Positions 48,762 through 59,163 of a DNA stretch of 64,000 nt are shown one piece after another; within the stretch, counting starts at the first letter, position 1, and each line of letters opens with the position of its first letter. The stretch spans positions 6,498,001 to 6,562,000 of the forward strand of contig NZ_CP048286.1 of NCBI RefSeq assembly GCF_010365285.1, read 5' to 3'. The notes under the pieces were generated by a model. It saw only the letters and a list, made by a program, of their open reading frames with translations. It was not told the origin of the DNA and did not search any database. Both the position numbers and the translations under genes were made by a program. Source of the DNA: Paenibacillus rhizovicinus (GTDB lineage: Bacteria > Bacillota > Bacilli > Paenibacillales > Paenibacillaceae).

Positions 48762-51581
48762 ATGACTGCTTACACCCCGATGATTCAACAATATTTGGCG
48801 ATCAAAGAAGGCGCGAAGGATGCGATTCTTTTTTTTCGCCTCGGCGATTTCTATGAAATGTTTTTCGACGATGCGATTAACGCGTCGCGCGAGCTTGAAA
48901 TTACATTAACGGGACGCGAAGGCGGCGGGGAGAAGAAAATCCCGATGTGCGGCGTGCCTTACCATTCCGCGGAAGGTTATATCGCAAGATTGATCGAGAA
49001 AGGTTTTAAGGTCGCGATATGCGAGCAGGTCGAAGACCCGGCTGCGGCAAAAGGCGTCGTTCGCCGGGAAATTATCCGCGTCGTGACGCCGGGGACCGTC
49101 ATGGAGACGAAATCGCTCGCGGAGAAAGCGAACAATTTCATCGTATCCGTCTCGGAGCTGGACGGCATTTATGGCGTGGCGGCCTGCGATTTGACGACGG
49201 GCGAGCTCTACGTGACTTCGTTCGCGGCGGCTGCCGAAGCGCTGGCGGACGAAATCAACGTGTACCATCCGTCGGAGATCGTAGGCGATGCTGCCGTTCT
49301 GGAACGGCTTCGCGCGGCATCCGCTGGCTGGAACCGGCCGGTCCTGTTCACGGACCGCGAACCGATGGCGGACGAGCTGCTCCGGCAGCAATTCGGCCAG
49401 CTGGAGCTTTCGGCGCTTGCGCCGGCAAGGCATCGCGCGGTAAGCCTGCTTACGGGCTACCTGGACGAAACGCAGAAGCGTTCCCTTGGCCATATGCGCC
49501 GGATCGCGGTCTATGAACCGAACCAATTCATGGTGCTGGACCCGTTCACGCGGCGCAACCTGGAACTGACGGAGACGGTGCGGGATCGCAGCAAGAAGGG
49601 CTCGCTGCTCTGGCTGCTCGACCGGACGCGTACGTCCATGGGCGCGCGGCTGCTTCGCCGGTGGATCGATAAGCCTCTGCTTTCCAAGGCGATGATCGAC
49701 GAGCGGCTCGAAGCGGTGGAGAAGCTGTATCTCAGCTTTATTTTGCGGGACGAGCTGCGGCAGGAACTGAACGAAATTTATGACTTGGAACGTCTTGTCG
49801 GCCGCGTGGCTTACGGCAGCGCCAACGGGCGGGATTTAAACGCGCTTAAGACTTCGCTCCAGCATGTGCCGGCGCTGACGGCATTGTGCGCGGATTCCGA
49901 TTCGGCTACGCTGCGCAAGCTCGTGGCGGGCGTGGACGATTGCGCGGATTTGGCTGCGATGATCGAGACCGTCGTCGTGGAGGAACCGCCGGTTTCCGTA
50001 CGGGAGGGCGGACTGATCCGCGCGGGCTACGACGCTTATCTGGACGAGCTGCGGGAAGCGAGCGTGAACGGGAAGAAATGGCTCGCCGAACTCGAGCGCA
50101 AGGAGCGGGAAGCAACCGGCATCAAGTCGCTCAAGATCGGCTACAACAAAGTGTTCGGCTATTATTTGGAAGTGTCCAAAGCGAACATAGGCAGCCTGCC
50201 TGAAGGTCGATATGAGCGCAAACAGACGCTGACGAACGCGGAACGGTACGTAACGCCGGAGCTGAAAGCGAAAGAAGCGCTTATTCTGGAAGCCGAAGAG
50301 AAGATGGTCGACCTGGAATACGCGAAATTCATCGAGCTTCGCGACCATTTGACGGCGCATTTGCATCGTCTCCAGAAGCTGGCTGAAATGATCGCCGCGC
50401 TGGACGTGTTCCAATCGCTGGCCACGGTCAGCGGCGAACAGCGCTACGTGAAGCCGAACGTGACGGAACGCTACGACTTCGTCGTGGCCGAAGGCCGCCA
50501 TCCCGTCGTGGAAGCGGTCATGGACGGCGCGGCTTTCATCGCGAACGAGACGAAGCTCGTGAAGGAAGGCTCGTCGATGCTGCTGATTACCGGACCGAAC
50601 ATGGCCGGCAAGAGCACGTACATGCGCCAAGTCGCGCTCATCAGCATCATGGCGCAGATCGGCTGCTTCGTGCCCGCGAAGCAGGCGGAAGTGCCGATGA
50701 TCGACCGCATCTTCACGCGCATCGGCGCCGCGGACGATCTTATCGGCGGTCAGAGCACGTTCATGGTGGAGATGAAGGATATCCAGATCATGACGGAGAA
50801 GGCGACGGCGCAAAGCCTTGTCATTATCGACGAGCTCGGAAGGGGCACTTCGACGGGCGAAGGGATGGCCATCGCGCAGGCGGTCATCGAGTTCGTGCAT
50901 CACGAGGTGGGCTGCAAGGCGCTCGTCTCGACGCATTTTCACGAGCTGGCTCACCTTGGCGACACGCTGCCGCATTTGACGAACGCCTGCATGGCCGTGC
51001 AGGAAACGGGCGATAATGTCACGTTCCTGCGCAAGCTCGTTCCCGGCGCGGCCGGCAGCAGCTACGGCATCTATTGCGCGCAGCTGGCTGGTTTGCCGGG
51101 CAGCATCATAAAGCGCGCATATTCGCTGCTGGATCTCCATGAGGCGTCAGAGACGGCTCTGGCGGCTGTTGAGCTGCCGTATACGCCGGATGTGGATCGC
51201 AGGGGAACTGGAGGGAAGTCCGCTGGGGTAGACGGCATTCAAGCCTCTGCAGCGATAAGCTCGCATGCCGCGCCAAGCTTTGCAGTTACCGCTGCCGAGA
51301 CGGCGACGGCGTATGCAGCGCCAACGCTGGAGGCAGCTGCGCCCGCTTCTGCACCTGCTGCACCATCCACCGCTTCCGCAGGTGGCTTCGTGCAGCTCTC
51401 GATCTTCGAAGAGCCTGCGCCGAACGCGGCGGCCGCCGATTCCGGCAAAGTACGCAAAGCCAGTCCGCGCGCAGAGCAGCTCGCCGACCAGCTTCGCAAG
51501 CTCGACTTGTTCAACTTGACGCCGATGCAGGCGATGCAATGGCTGAACGACATGAAGCTGAAGCTGAACGAAGACAAGTAA
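48762..51581 (+). CDS. mutS: DNA mismatch repair protein MutS
   Basis: A 939-aa mismatch-recognition ATPase. The mismatch-binding Phe-x-Glu is in FFRLGDFYEMFFDDA; Walker A is GPNMAGKST (611-619), with STFMVEMKD, DELGRGTST and STHFHEL following. An Ala-rich segment of about 60 residues (around 810-875) separates the ATPase from QLSIF (878-882), a beta-clamp-binding motif like that of Bacillus MutS. The ATG follows AGGAGGGG. It is followed by mutL. Confidence 0.97.
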   Translation: MTAYTPMIQQYLAIKEGAKDAILFFRLGDFYEMFFDDAINASRELEITLTGREGGGEKKIPMCGVPYHSAEGYIARLIEKGFKVAICEQVEDPAAAKGVVRREIIRVVTPGTVMETKSLAEKANNFIVSVSELDGIYGVAACDLTTGELYVTSFAAAAEALADEINVYHPSEIVGDAAVLERLRAASAGWNRPVLFTDREPMADELLRQQFGQLELSALAPARHRAVSLLTGYLDETQKRSLGHMRRIAVYEPNQFMVLDPFTRRNLELTETVRDRSKKGSLLWLLDRTRTSMGARLLRRWIDKPLLSKAMIDERLEAVEKLYLSFILRDELRQELNEIYDLERLVGRVAYGSANGRDLNALKTSLQHVPALTALCADSDSATLRKLVAGVDDCADLAAMIETVVVEEPPVSVREGGLIRAGYDAYLDELREASVNGKKWLAELERKEREATGIKSLKIGYNKVFGYYLEVSKANIGSLPEGRYERKQTLTNAERYVTPELKAKEALILEAEEKMVDLEYAKFIELRDHLTAHLHRLQKLAEMIAALDVFQSLATVSGEQRYVKPNVTERYDFVVAEGRHPVVEAVMDGAAFIANETKLVKEGSSMLLITGPNMAGKSTYMRQVALISIMAQIGCFVPAKQAEVPMIDRIFTRIGAADDLIGGQSTFMVEMKDIQIMTEKATAQSLVIIDELGRGTSTGEGMAIAQAVIEFVHHEVGCKALVSTHFHELAHLGDTLPHLTNACMAVQETGDNVTFLRKLVPGAAGSSYGIYCAQLAGLPGSIIKRAYSLLDLHEASETALAAVELPYTPDVDRRGTGGKSAGVDGIQASAAISSHAAPSFAVTAAETATAYAAPTLEAAAPASAPAAPSTASAGGFVQLSIFEEPAPNAAAADSGKVRKASPRAEQLADQLRKLDLFNLTPMQAMQWLNDMKLKLNEDK

Positions 51582-51714
51582 CAAGTATCAGGTAACAAGC
51601 GAATAAACAAACCGTGACTGCCGCTGCGCCTCAAGGATGAATCTTGCCGGCGCGGCGTTCGATGCCACGGACGAATGAAATACAGATCTTACCATTAAAG
51701 GAGGGTTCGGCTTC

Positions 51715-53973
51715 ATGAGCAAAATCCGCATATTGGACGAGCAGCTGGCCAACCAAATCGCCGCGGGCGAGGTCGTGGAACGGCCTTCCTCCGTCGTAAA
51801 AGAGCTTGTCGAGAACGCGGTGGACGCCGGCAGCTCGACGATCGACATCGTCATCGAAGAGGGCGGGCTGTCACTCATCCGGGTGACGGACAACGGCTCC
51901 GGCATCGACGGCGACGACATCGAGACGGCATTCTACCGGCACGCAACGAGCAAAATCTCCTCCAGCAAGGATTTATTCCGCATCGCCAGCCTCGGATTCC
52001 GCGGCGAAGCGCTGCCGAGTATCGCGGCGGTAGCGAAAGTCGAATGCGTATCCGCCCCGGACGGCAGCGGACTAGGCCGCAGGCTCGTTATCGAAGGCGG
52101 GACAATCACGGCGAACGAAGAGACAAGCTCGCCCCAAGGAACGGATATCAGCGTGCGGGAGCTGTTTTACAACACGCCGGCGCGACTAAAATATATGAAG
52201 ACGATTCAGACGGAACTCGGCCATATTGCCGATTACGTGAACCGGCTCGCCTTGGCGCATCCCGGCATCGCCTTTACGCTCAAGCACAACGGCAGCACCT
52301 TGCTGCGCACGCTGGGCAGCGGCGACCGGCTGCAGACGTTCGCGGCCATCTACGGCTCCGCGACGGCGAAGGCCATGCTGACGGTGGAAGGCGAGCATCC
52401 GGATTATGAACTCCGCGGATGCATCTCGAAACCCGAGCAGACGCGATCCAATCGCAATGGGATTACGATCGTCGTGAACGGAAGGTATATCAAGAGCTTC
52501 GTGCTGAATCAAGCGATGATGCAGGCGTATCATACGCTGCTGCCGATCAACCGGTTCCCGCTCGCGGTGCTGGAGCTCGGCATGCATCCGTCCTTGCTGG
52601 ACGTGAACGTGCATCCGTCCAAGATGGAAGTGCGTTTCAGCAAAGAAATGGAGCTGCGGGAGTTCATCGAGGATGCGATCAAGCGCGCGCTCGGCAAACA
52701 GCGGCATATTCCGGGGCCGGCTGAGCCGACCGAGCGGTCGAAACCGGCATTCATTCAAGACCGGATTTCGTTCCATCAACCGGAGCCGGATGGCAGCATC
52801 GATACGCAATCGGCTGCAGCAGCGGATCAGATTCAGCAGCAACACCAACCTCAGACCCGCTATCAGCCCGAAAGTCTTCCTTTCGTGAGCGGGAGCGGCG
52901 CCGGATCGGGTCAGCACGCTGCGAATGGCACTTCTGCTCCCGACCGTCCGGCGTCCGGGCAAGCCCGACAGCCGTTGTCCACATCGGAAGTAGCGGCCGC
53001 GCTCGACAAAGCGGAGCAGTCGTTCGGCGGCAGGCAGTCCTACGCCCCCTGGGGTTCGCCGCCTGTGCGCAGCCAGGGTTCATCGGCATGGCCGAATAAC
53101 GAGAAGACGAAGCCGTCTATCCCGCGTGATGCGACGGAAAGGCTGTATTCGCCGCCGTCCGCCCAGCGGGATCCATGGCGCGCGCAGGAATCGCCCGCCG
53201 GTGCAGGTAGCGGCTACGATGCCAGCGGTTCGTACGCCGTTGACGTCCTTAACCCGGGCCAGGGCCAGGGCCAGACAGCCGATGGTGAACAGCCAGTCGT
53301 CGAGAACCCAGTCGAAGAGGGCTTGGACTCCAACGCGACCGCGAATGCGAATACCAACGCCAACGCCGTTCAATCCGCAGCGCCTTCATTCCCGGAGCTG
53401 TACTGGATCGGGCAGCTGCACGGCACGTACATCGTCGCCCAGAACGAAGAGGGGCTGTTCCTCATCGATCAGCATGCGGCGCATGAACGGATCAATTACG
53501 AGTATTACTTGGATAAATTCGGTCGTCCCGAGCAAGCCAGCCAGCAGCTGCTTGTACCGCTTACGCTTGAATTTACGGCGGCCGAAGCCTCGTCGCTGCA
53601 GAATAAGCTGCATCTCCTGGAGGAAGCGGGCGTGGAGCTGGAGCCGTTCGGCGCCAATACGTTCCTGGTCCGGTCGTATCCGGAATGGCTGCCGGCGGGC
53701 GAAGAAGGCGACGTGATCGAGGAGATGGCGGATTGGCTGCTGCAGGAGCGAGGATCCGTAGATATCGGCAAGCTGCGGGAGAAATCGGCGATCATGTGCT
53801 CGTGCAAAGCGTCGATCAAAGCGAACGACAGGCTGACGCGCGAAGAAGGCGAAGGCTTGCTGCGGCGCCTCTCCGCCTGCTCCCAGCCGTACACCTGTCC
53901 GCATGGCAGACCGATCGTCGTTCATATGACCACCTATCAGCTGGAAAAAATGTTCAAGCGGGTGATGTCATGA
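51715..53973 (+). CDS. mutL: DNA mismatch repair endonuclease MutL
   Basis: A 752-aa protein, longer than the usual 620-680 aa. The N-terminal GHKL ATPase shows ELVENAVDAGSS, RVTDNGSGID and GFRGEALPSI. A Gln/Ser/Pro/Asn-rich linker (about 345-555) accounts for the extra length. The C-terminal domain carries the endonuclease motif DQHAAHERINYE starting at D585, plus ACKASIKAND and CPHGRP, so it should nick DNA. AAAGGAGG precedes the ATG. The stop overlaps the next start by four bases. Confidence 0.97.
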   Translation: MSKIRILDEQLANQIAAGEVVERPSSVVKELVENAVDAGSSTIDIVIEEGGLSLIRVTDNGSGIDGDDIETAFYRHATSKISSSKDLFRIASLGFRGEALPSIAAVAKVECVSAPDGSGLGRRLVIEGGTITANEETSSPQGTDISVRELFYNTPARLKYMKTIQTELGHIADYVNRLALAHPGIAFTLKHNGSTLLRTLGSGDRLQTFAAIYGSATAKAMLTVEGEHPDYELRGCISKPEQTRSNRNGITIVVNGRYIKSFVLNQAMMQAYHTLLPINRFPLAVLELGMHPSLLDVNVHPSKMEVRFSKEMELREFIEDAIKRALGKQRHIPGPAEPTERSKPAFIQDRISFHQPEPDGSIDTQSAAAADQIQQQHQPQTRYQPESLPFVSGSGAGSGQHAANGTSAPDRPASGQARQPLSTSEVAAALDKAEQSFGGRQSYAPWGSPPVRSQGSSAWPNNEKTKPSIPRDATERLYSPPSAQRDPWRAQESPAGAGSGYDASGSYAVDVLNPGQGQGQTADGEQPVVENPVEEGLDSNATANANTNANAVQSAAPSFPELYWIGQLHGTYIVAQNEEGLFLIDQHAAHERINYEYYLDKFGRPEQASQQLLVPLTLEFTAAEASSLQNKLHLLEEAGVELEPFGANTFLVRSYPEWLPAGEEGDVIEEMADWLLQERGSVDIGKLREKSAIMCSCKASIKANDRLTREEGEGLLRRLSACSQPYTCPHGRPIVVHMTTYQLEKMFKRVMS

Positions 53974-54740
53974 TCGTCACGACCCCGCATAAACCGTCGG
54001 AAGAGCAAATCGCCTACGCGCGGAGCATCGCGCAGGAGCTGGACGGACGTCTCGTTCCGCGCAAGCAGGATTCGCTGCAGCTGCTCAAGCAGAAATACGG
54101 CGACGCCCGCCTCCTTGTTGCAGACGATCGTGGACTGCGCTATTATGAGGATTCGGAGGAACCGTTGTATTTTCATCCCAGCATGGCGTACGTCCGCGTC
54201 AAGCGGATGCGCAAAGGGGAACGGGATCCGTTGATCGCTTTGACCGGCTGCATGCCGGGAGACGTCGTCATCGACTGCACGGCAGGGCTCGGATCGGATT
54301 CGATCGTCTTCTCCTACGCAGCCGGAGAGGAAGGCAGCGTCACCGCGCTCGAGAGCGAACGCATGTTGTACACCGTCGTCCGCGAAGGGCTGCGCACGTA
54401 CCGGACCGAGCACGGCGACGTTAACGAAGCACTGCGGCGCATCGATATGCAGTGCATCGATCATCTTTCCTACTTGGAGCGCCAGCCGGACAAGAGCGCC
54501 GACATTATTTATTTCGACCCGATGTTTCGCCACCCGCTGCATGATTCTTCGGCCTTGGCTCCGCTTCGCGGATTGGCCAACGGCGCGGCGCTCGGCGAAG
54601 AATCGATTCGGCATGCGCTGCGCATCGCGCGCAAATGCGTCGTGCTGAAGGAGCACGGCGACAGCGGGGAATTCGAGCGGCTGGGCTTCGAGCGCCGCCA
54701 TCGCAACAAAATCGCATACGGAGTGATTATCCCATCATGA
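53970..54740 (+). CDS. Class I SAM methyltransferase, RsmJ-like (SAM_MT)
   Basis: A 256-aa predicted RNA methyltransferase. Motif I is VVIDCTAGLGSDSIVFSYAAG, followed by ALESE, and the catalytic-region motif is IIYFDPMFRHP, as in RsmJ-type (PF04445) enzymes that methylate guanine N2 of 16S rRNA. The target here is not established. The ATG is taken from the ATGA overlap with mutL; the stop overlaps miaA in the same way, giving an unbroken mutL-methyltransferase-miaA-hfq chain. Confidence 0.85.
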   Translation: MIVTTPHKPSEEQIAYARSIAQELDGRLVPRKQDSLQLLKQKYGDARLLVADDRGLRYYEDSEEPLYFHPSMAYVRVKRMRKGERDPLIALTGCMPGDVVIDCTAGLGSDSIVFSYAAGEEGSVTALESERMLYTVVREGLRTYRTEHGDVNEALRRIDMQCIDHLSYLERQPDKSADIIYFDPMFRHPLHDSSALAPLRGLANGAALGEESIRHALRIARKCVVLKEHGDSGEFERLGFERRHRNKIAYGVIIPS

Positions 54741-55744
54741 GCCCAGCACCTATAGAGCCAACAAAACCGAAGCTGCTCGTGCTGATCGGACCGACGGCCG
54801 TCGGCAAGACGCGCATGAGTCTGGATATCGCCAAAGCGTGGAACGCCGAAATCATTTCCGGCGACTCCATTCAGGTCTACAAGGGCATGGACATCGGAAC
54901 GGCCAAAATCAAGCTAGAAGAACAGGAAGGCATTCCGCATCACTTGATCGATATTTGCGATCCGGTGCATCCGTTCTCGGTCGCGGAATTCCAGGAGCGC
55001 TGCGCGTCGCTTATCCCGGAGATTCAAAGCAGGAGCAAACTGCCTTTCATCGTCGGCGGAACGGGTCTGTACGTGGAATCCGTCGCGTACGGCTACGACT
55101 TTGCCGAGGTCGGCTCCGATGAAGCTTTCCGCGAGGAGATGAGCCGGTTCGCGCTGCTGCACGGAGCGGAGGCGCTGCACGAGAAGCTGCGGGCCATCGA
55201 TCCGGAAGCGGCGGAACGGCTGCATCCGAACGATCAGCGCCGCGTGATCCGGGCGCTCGAAGTCGAGCATTTGACGGGCACGACGTTTACCGAGCAGCAG
55301 AAGGGACAGAAAAAGACGTCTCCTTTCGAACTGTGTATAATCGGTCTGACCATGGACCGAGCCGTGCTGTACGCCCGAATTAACGAACGGGTCGAAGCCA
55401 TGATCGAGGAAGGCCTGGTCGAAGAAGTCCGCGGCTTGCTGGAACGCGGGGTACCGGCTGACGCCGTTTCCATGCACGGCTTGGGCTACAAGGAAATCGC
55501 GCTTTATTTGCAAGGTCATCTGTCTTTGAACGAGGCGGTAGAGCTTCTGAAACGCGATACGAGGCGCTTCGCCAAGCGGCAGCTTTCCTGGTTCAGGCAC
55601 ATGCAGGACATCCATTGGATCGATGCAGGAGAAAATTTTAACAAGAATTTGCAAGCGATTCATGGTATAATAGCAGGAAAGTTTAGGATGGAACTTGAAT
55701 ATACTTTTAACCAACCTTTTGACGATGGGGGTAACGCGCAATGA
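54737..55744 (+). CDS. miaA: tRNA dimethylallyltransferase
   Basis: A 335-aa enzyme that adds a dimethylallyl group to A37 of tRNAs reading UNN codons. The P-loop GPTAVGKT, the [15 protein letters not shown] segment, [10 protein letters not shown] and the C-terminal tRNA-binding [16 protein letters not shown] are present. ATGA overlap with the upstream methyltransferase; the stop overlaps hfq by four bases, so translation is probably coupled. Confidence 0.97.
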   Translation: MSPAPIEPTKPKLLVLIGPTAVGKTRMSLDIAKAWNAEIISGDSIQVYKGMDIGTAKIKLEEQEGIPHHLIDICDPVHPFSVAEFQERCASLIPEIQSRSKLPFIVGGTGLYVESVAYGYDFAEVGSDEAFREEMSRFALLHGAEALHEKLRAIDPEAAERLHPNDQRRVIRALEVEHLTGTTFTEQQKGQKKTSPFELCIIGLTMDRAVLYARINERVEAMIEEGLVEEVRGLLERGVPADAVSMHGLGYKEIALYLQGHLSLNEAVELLKRDTRRFAKRQLSWFRHMQDIHWIDAGENFNKNLQAIHGIIAGKFRMELEYTFNQPFDDGGNAQ

Positions 55745-55980
55745 ACAAATCTATCAACATTCAGGATACATTTCTGAATCAACTTCGCAAAGACAGCGTG
55801 CCGGTAACCGTGTATCTGACGAACGGTTTCCAAATCCGCGGTGTCATTAAAGCATTCGACAACTTTACGATCGTCATCGACAGCGAAGGCCGCCAACAAA
55901 TGGTGTACAAGCATGCCATATCGACGTTTACCCCGCAGCGCAACGTATCGCTCATGCAGGTTCAAGACAACGAAGCGTAA
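55741..55980 (+). CDS. hfq: RNA chaperone Hfq
   Basis: A 79-aa Sm-like hexameric RNA-binding protein. Sm1 ([27 protein letters not shown]) and Sm2 ([14 protein letters not shown], with the YKHAI signature) are intact. The C-terminus is short, as in other Firmicutes. It overlaps miaA by ATGA and is the last gene before two hairpins. Confidence 0.97.
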   Translation: MNKSINIQDTFLNQLRKDSVPVTVYLTNGFQIRGVIKAFDNFTIVIDSEGRQQMVYKHAISTFTPQRNVSLMQVQDNEA

Positions 55981-55991
55981 CCGACATGCTG

Positions 55992-56082
55992 GCATGTTTT
56001 GAAACCTTTTCGAAACATGCTTCGTTTAATTGGATATCGGCACGAAAGAGCAGCCCATGCGACGTGCAGGGCTGCTTTTTTA
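55992..56082 (+). terminator. Two hairpins after hfq
   Basis: A near-perfect dyad GCATGTTTTGAAA/TTTTCGAAACATGC (55992-56020) is followed by a classic terminator AGCAGCCC/GGGCTGCT (56049-56076) with a T-run. The remaining 200 bases to the next gene hold no recognised gene. Confidence 0.8.
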
Positions 56083-56284
56083 CTTTACGGGCTCATCATG
56101 CCGTTGATGCAGCTACCCGTATCCCGTAAGGGGAAGAACTTGGACCGCTCTGCTTAGACGTGATAGGCAAGCAGAACTGGAGGGATCTTCATGTTTCAAC
56201 CCCACCGTTGCCGTTTACACATATAGGGTATAAATAGAGATACGAGGCTAACTCGCGATTTGGAATTGGAGGGGACCCTGGCTA

Positions 56285-59104
56285 ATGGCAGAAGGACCAC
56301 GCAGCAAGAAAGATAGCAAGATCGAGAAGAAAGGCAGAGGCAAGAAGAAGCGCAACAAGCGCAAGCTTGCCGTCTGGATGTTCTTTACGGCGGCCATAGC
56401 GGTCGTTTGCGGCATCATTGGCTATATGTTAATTATCCTGAACGGCGAGCGGATTCTCGCCGATAATCAAGATAAATTGATTCTTCCTGAAGCGTCCACG
56501 ATTTACGATGCGCAGGGCAAAGAAGTAACGAAACTGGGCGCGAACCGCGAGGTCGTCGATTTCGCGGAAATTCCCGAATTAATGCGGGATGCCGTCATCG
56601 CGACGGAGGATCAGCGTTTCGAGAAGCACTTCGGTATCGATCTGTATTCGATCGGCCGGGCGCTCGTGAAAGACGTCGTCGCTCGCAGCGCGGTCGAAGG
56701 CGGAAGCACGATAACGCAGCAGCTGGCGAAGAACTTGTTCCTGACGCAGGACAAAACGTTCTTCCGGAAGGCGACGGAAGCGTCCATCGCCGTTGCCATC
56801 GAGCACAAGATGACCAAAGACGAAATCATCACGATGTACCTGAATCGGATTTACTTCGGCAAAGGCGCGTACGGGGTGAAGGCTGCGGCGGAATATTATT
56901 TCAATACGGACTTGAAGGATCTGAAGCTGTGGCAAATTGCCACGCTTGCGGGGATTCCCAAAGCGCCGTCCACGTATAATCCGATCAACCATGCCGATAA
57001 ATCGAAAGACCGGCGTGCTATCGTATTGCAGCTGATGTACGACCAAGGCTACATTACGAAAGCCGAGATGGATGAGGCCAAGGCCGTCGATTATAAACCG
57101 GTGACGCATACGGCGAAACAGACGGAAACGTACCAAGCTTTCGTGGATTACGTCATCGACGAGGCGGAGAAGGTCAGCGGGCTGCAGGAAGAGCAGCTGC
57201 GTATCTCCGGCTACAAAATCTATACGACGCTGAACACCCAGGCGCAATCCGCCATGGAGAAAGAATTCGAAGACGACAACAACTTCGAGAAGAGCGTCGA
57301 CGAACAGCAGGAGCAGGCGGCGATGATCATCGTGGATCACCGCAACGGCGAGATCCAAGGCCTTGTCGGCGGCCGTGATTACGTCAACAAAGGGCTAAAC
57401 CGGGTACTCGAGCCGCGTCAGCCGGGTTCGTCATTCAAGCCGATTACCGTCTACGGTCCGGCGATCGAGACAGGCGACTATTCTCCGTCGTCGATCCTGC
57501 AGGACGTGAAGAAGTGTTACGGTTCATACTGCCCGTCCGATTCCAACAAAGTGAAATACATCGGACCGATCACCATGCGCCAGTCGATCAAAGAATCGCG
57601 GAATGCCTCGGCGGTATGGCTGTTGAATGAAATCGGCGTGAAAACAGGGCTGAATTTCGCGAAGAATTTAGGCTTCGAGCTGGACAGCTCGAAGGACCGC
57701 AACCTTGCGATCGGCTTAGGCGGCTTGACGTACGGCGTGACGCCGTTCCAAATGGCAACCGCGTACAGCGCGTTCGCCAACGACGGGAAGAGCGTCGATC
57801 TTCATGCGCTGGTCAAAATCACCGACAAAGAAGACGATCCGGTGTACACGTACAACGCGCCCGAATCGGAGCAAGTGATGAAGTCGTCTACGGCGGAGAC
57901 GATGACGGATATGCTGCAGGGCGTCCTGGAGAAAGGCGGCACGGGGGTTAATGCACGTATCGACCGTCCGGTTGCCGGTAAAACAGGTACGACCCAGAAC
58001 GGGATTCCGGGACTCAGCAACGGTTATAACCGTGATGCCTGGTTCGCGGGATATACCCCCGAATGGACAGCCGTCGTCTGGATGGGATATGATCGTACTG
58101 ATAAGGATCATATGATCAAGAAGAGCAGCGAGCAGTCTGCCGCGATGTTCGGGAAAGTCATGCGCGAAGCGATGAAGGGCGTTCCGAAGGGAAGCTTCAA
58201 GAAGCCGGCCGCGGAACAAGAAGCAGAGAAACCGCCTGTCGGCATCACGAACTTCAGTGCTGTCTATAATGAGCTGAAATCGGCGGTACAGCTAGCATGG
58301 TCGCCTGTGGACGGCGATGGAATGACCTATCGGATTTACCGCAAAGCCACTGGGGAAGCGGAATTCACGAAGCTGTTGGATTCGCTGACCACGACGGGCG
58401 TGGATGACTTGAATATCGCGCCGGGCATGAGCTACGAATACTACGTAACGGCATACGATCCTGCGAAAGACCTGGAAGGCTCGCCTTCGGCAACCGTGAA
58501 GGCGGACATTCCTGAAGCCGAGATCGAGCCTCCGGCGAATCCCGACGAAGGCACTCCGGGCAACAATTCTGGCGGCGGGAACAACGGCCAAGGCAATAAC
58601 GGTCAAGGCGACAACGGCCAGGGCAACAATGGTCAAGGCGATAATGGCCAAGGCAACAACGGCCAAGGCAACAACGGCCAGGGTAATAACGGTCAAGGCA
58701 ATAACGGTCAGGGTAATAACGGCCAAGGCAACAATGGCGGGGGAACCGTACCGCCCGGCGATTCGGGCAACGGGACGACACCGCCCGATCAAGGCGGCGG
58801 CCCTGGAAATACGCCTGCGAACGGCGGCCAAACACCGGGCGATGGCAGCGGCGCTACGACTGGCCAGCCGGGCAGTGACGACGCGGGAACGAATTCCGGT
58901 TCAGGCAACGCCGGAACCGGGAATGGAACAGCGGCGGATCCGGGTACGGGGAACGATGGCGGCGCCAATCCCGGTACGGGCACGGAAGGCAAACGAACGA
59001 ACGCTTCCAGCGACGGCTCCCAGCCAGTCATTATATCGCCGCAGTCATCCGGCAGCAGCGGTAACAACGCAACAGGCAATGCGCCGAATAGCGGTACTCC
59101 TTAG
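56285..59104 (+). CDS. Class A penicillin-binding protein (PBP1A type)
   Basis: A 939-aa bifunctional peptidoglycan synthase. After a Lys/Arg-rich cytoplasmic segment and one membrane helix (about 28-52) comes the glycosyltransferase domain (ATEDQRFEKHFGID, EGGSTITQQLAKNLF, YLNRIYFGKGAYG). The transpeptidase has SxxK at S382-K385 (GSSFKP), SRN and KTG at 566-568. A fibronectin type III-like domain (about 650-745) and a Gly/Asn/Pro-rich disordered tail of about 190 residues follow. GGAGGGG precedes the ATG. The tail contains a 15-bp minisatellite. Confidence 0.94.
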   Translation: MAEGPRSKKDSKIEKKGRGKKKRNKRKLAVWMFFTAAIAVVCGIIGYMLIILNGERILADNQDKLILPEASTIYDAQGKEVTKLGANREVVDFAEIPELMRDAVIATEDQRFEKHFGIDLYSIGRALVKDVVARSAVEGGSTITQQLAKNLFLTQDKTFFRKATEASIAVAIEHKMTKDEIITMYLNRIYFGKGAYGVKAAAEYYFNTDLKDLKLWQIATLAGIPKAPSTYNPINHADKSKDRRAIVLQLMYDQGYITKAEMDEAKAVDYKPVTHTAKQTETYQAFVDYVIDEAEKVSGLQEEQLRISGYKIYTTLNTQAQSAMEKEFEDDNNFEKSVDEQQEQAAMIIVDHRNGEIQGLVGGRDYVNKGLNRVLEPRQPGSSFKPITVYGPAIETGDYSPSSILQDVKKCYGSYCPSDSNKVKYIGPITMRQSIKESRNASAVWLLNEIGVKTGLNFAKNLGFELDSSKDRNLAIGLGGLTYGVTPFQMATAYSAFANDGKSVDLHALVKITDKEDDPVYTYNAPESEQVMKSSTAETMTDMLQGVLEKGGTGVNARIDRPVAGKTGTTQNGIPGLSNGYNRDAWFAGYTPEWTAVVWMGYDRTDKDHMIKKSSEQSAAMFGKVMREAMKGVPKGSFKKPAAEQEAEKPPVGITNFSAVYNELKSAVQLAWSPVDGDGMTYRIYRKATGEAEFTKLLDSLTTTGVDDLNIAPGMSYEYYVTAYDPAKDLEGSPSATVKADIPEAEIEPPANPDEGTPGNNSGGGNNGQGNNGQGDNGQGNNGQGDNGQGNNGQGNNGQGNNGQGNNGQGNNGQGNNGGGTVPPGDSGNGTTPPDQGGGPGNTPANGGQTPGDGSGATTGQPGSDDAGTNSGSGNAGTGNGTAADPGTGNDGGANPGTGTEGKRTNASSDGSQPVIISPQSSGSSGNNATGNAPNSGTP
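58580..58729 (+). repeat. 15-bp minisatellite coding (N/D)NGQG repeats
   Basis: Ten consecutive 15-bp units inside the penicillin-binding protein gene encode NNGQG or DNGQG, ending in NNGGG. Synonymous differences between units (GGC/GGT, CAA/CAG, AAC/AAT) show that the peptide rather than the DNA has been kept, although copy number can still vary by slippage. Confidence 0.9.
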
Positions 59105-59163
59105 TAGGTAAGCATGATTTTAAGACAGAAGAAGTTGAACCACATTGCGGAGGTAAGTCGAAG

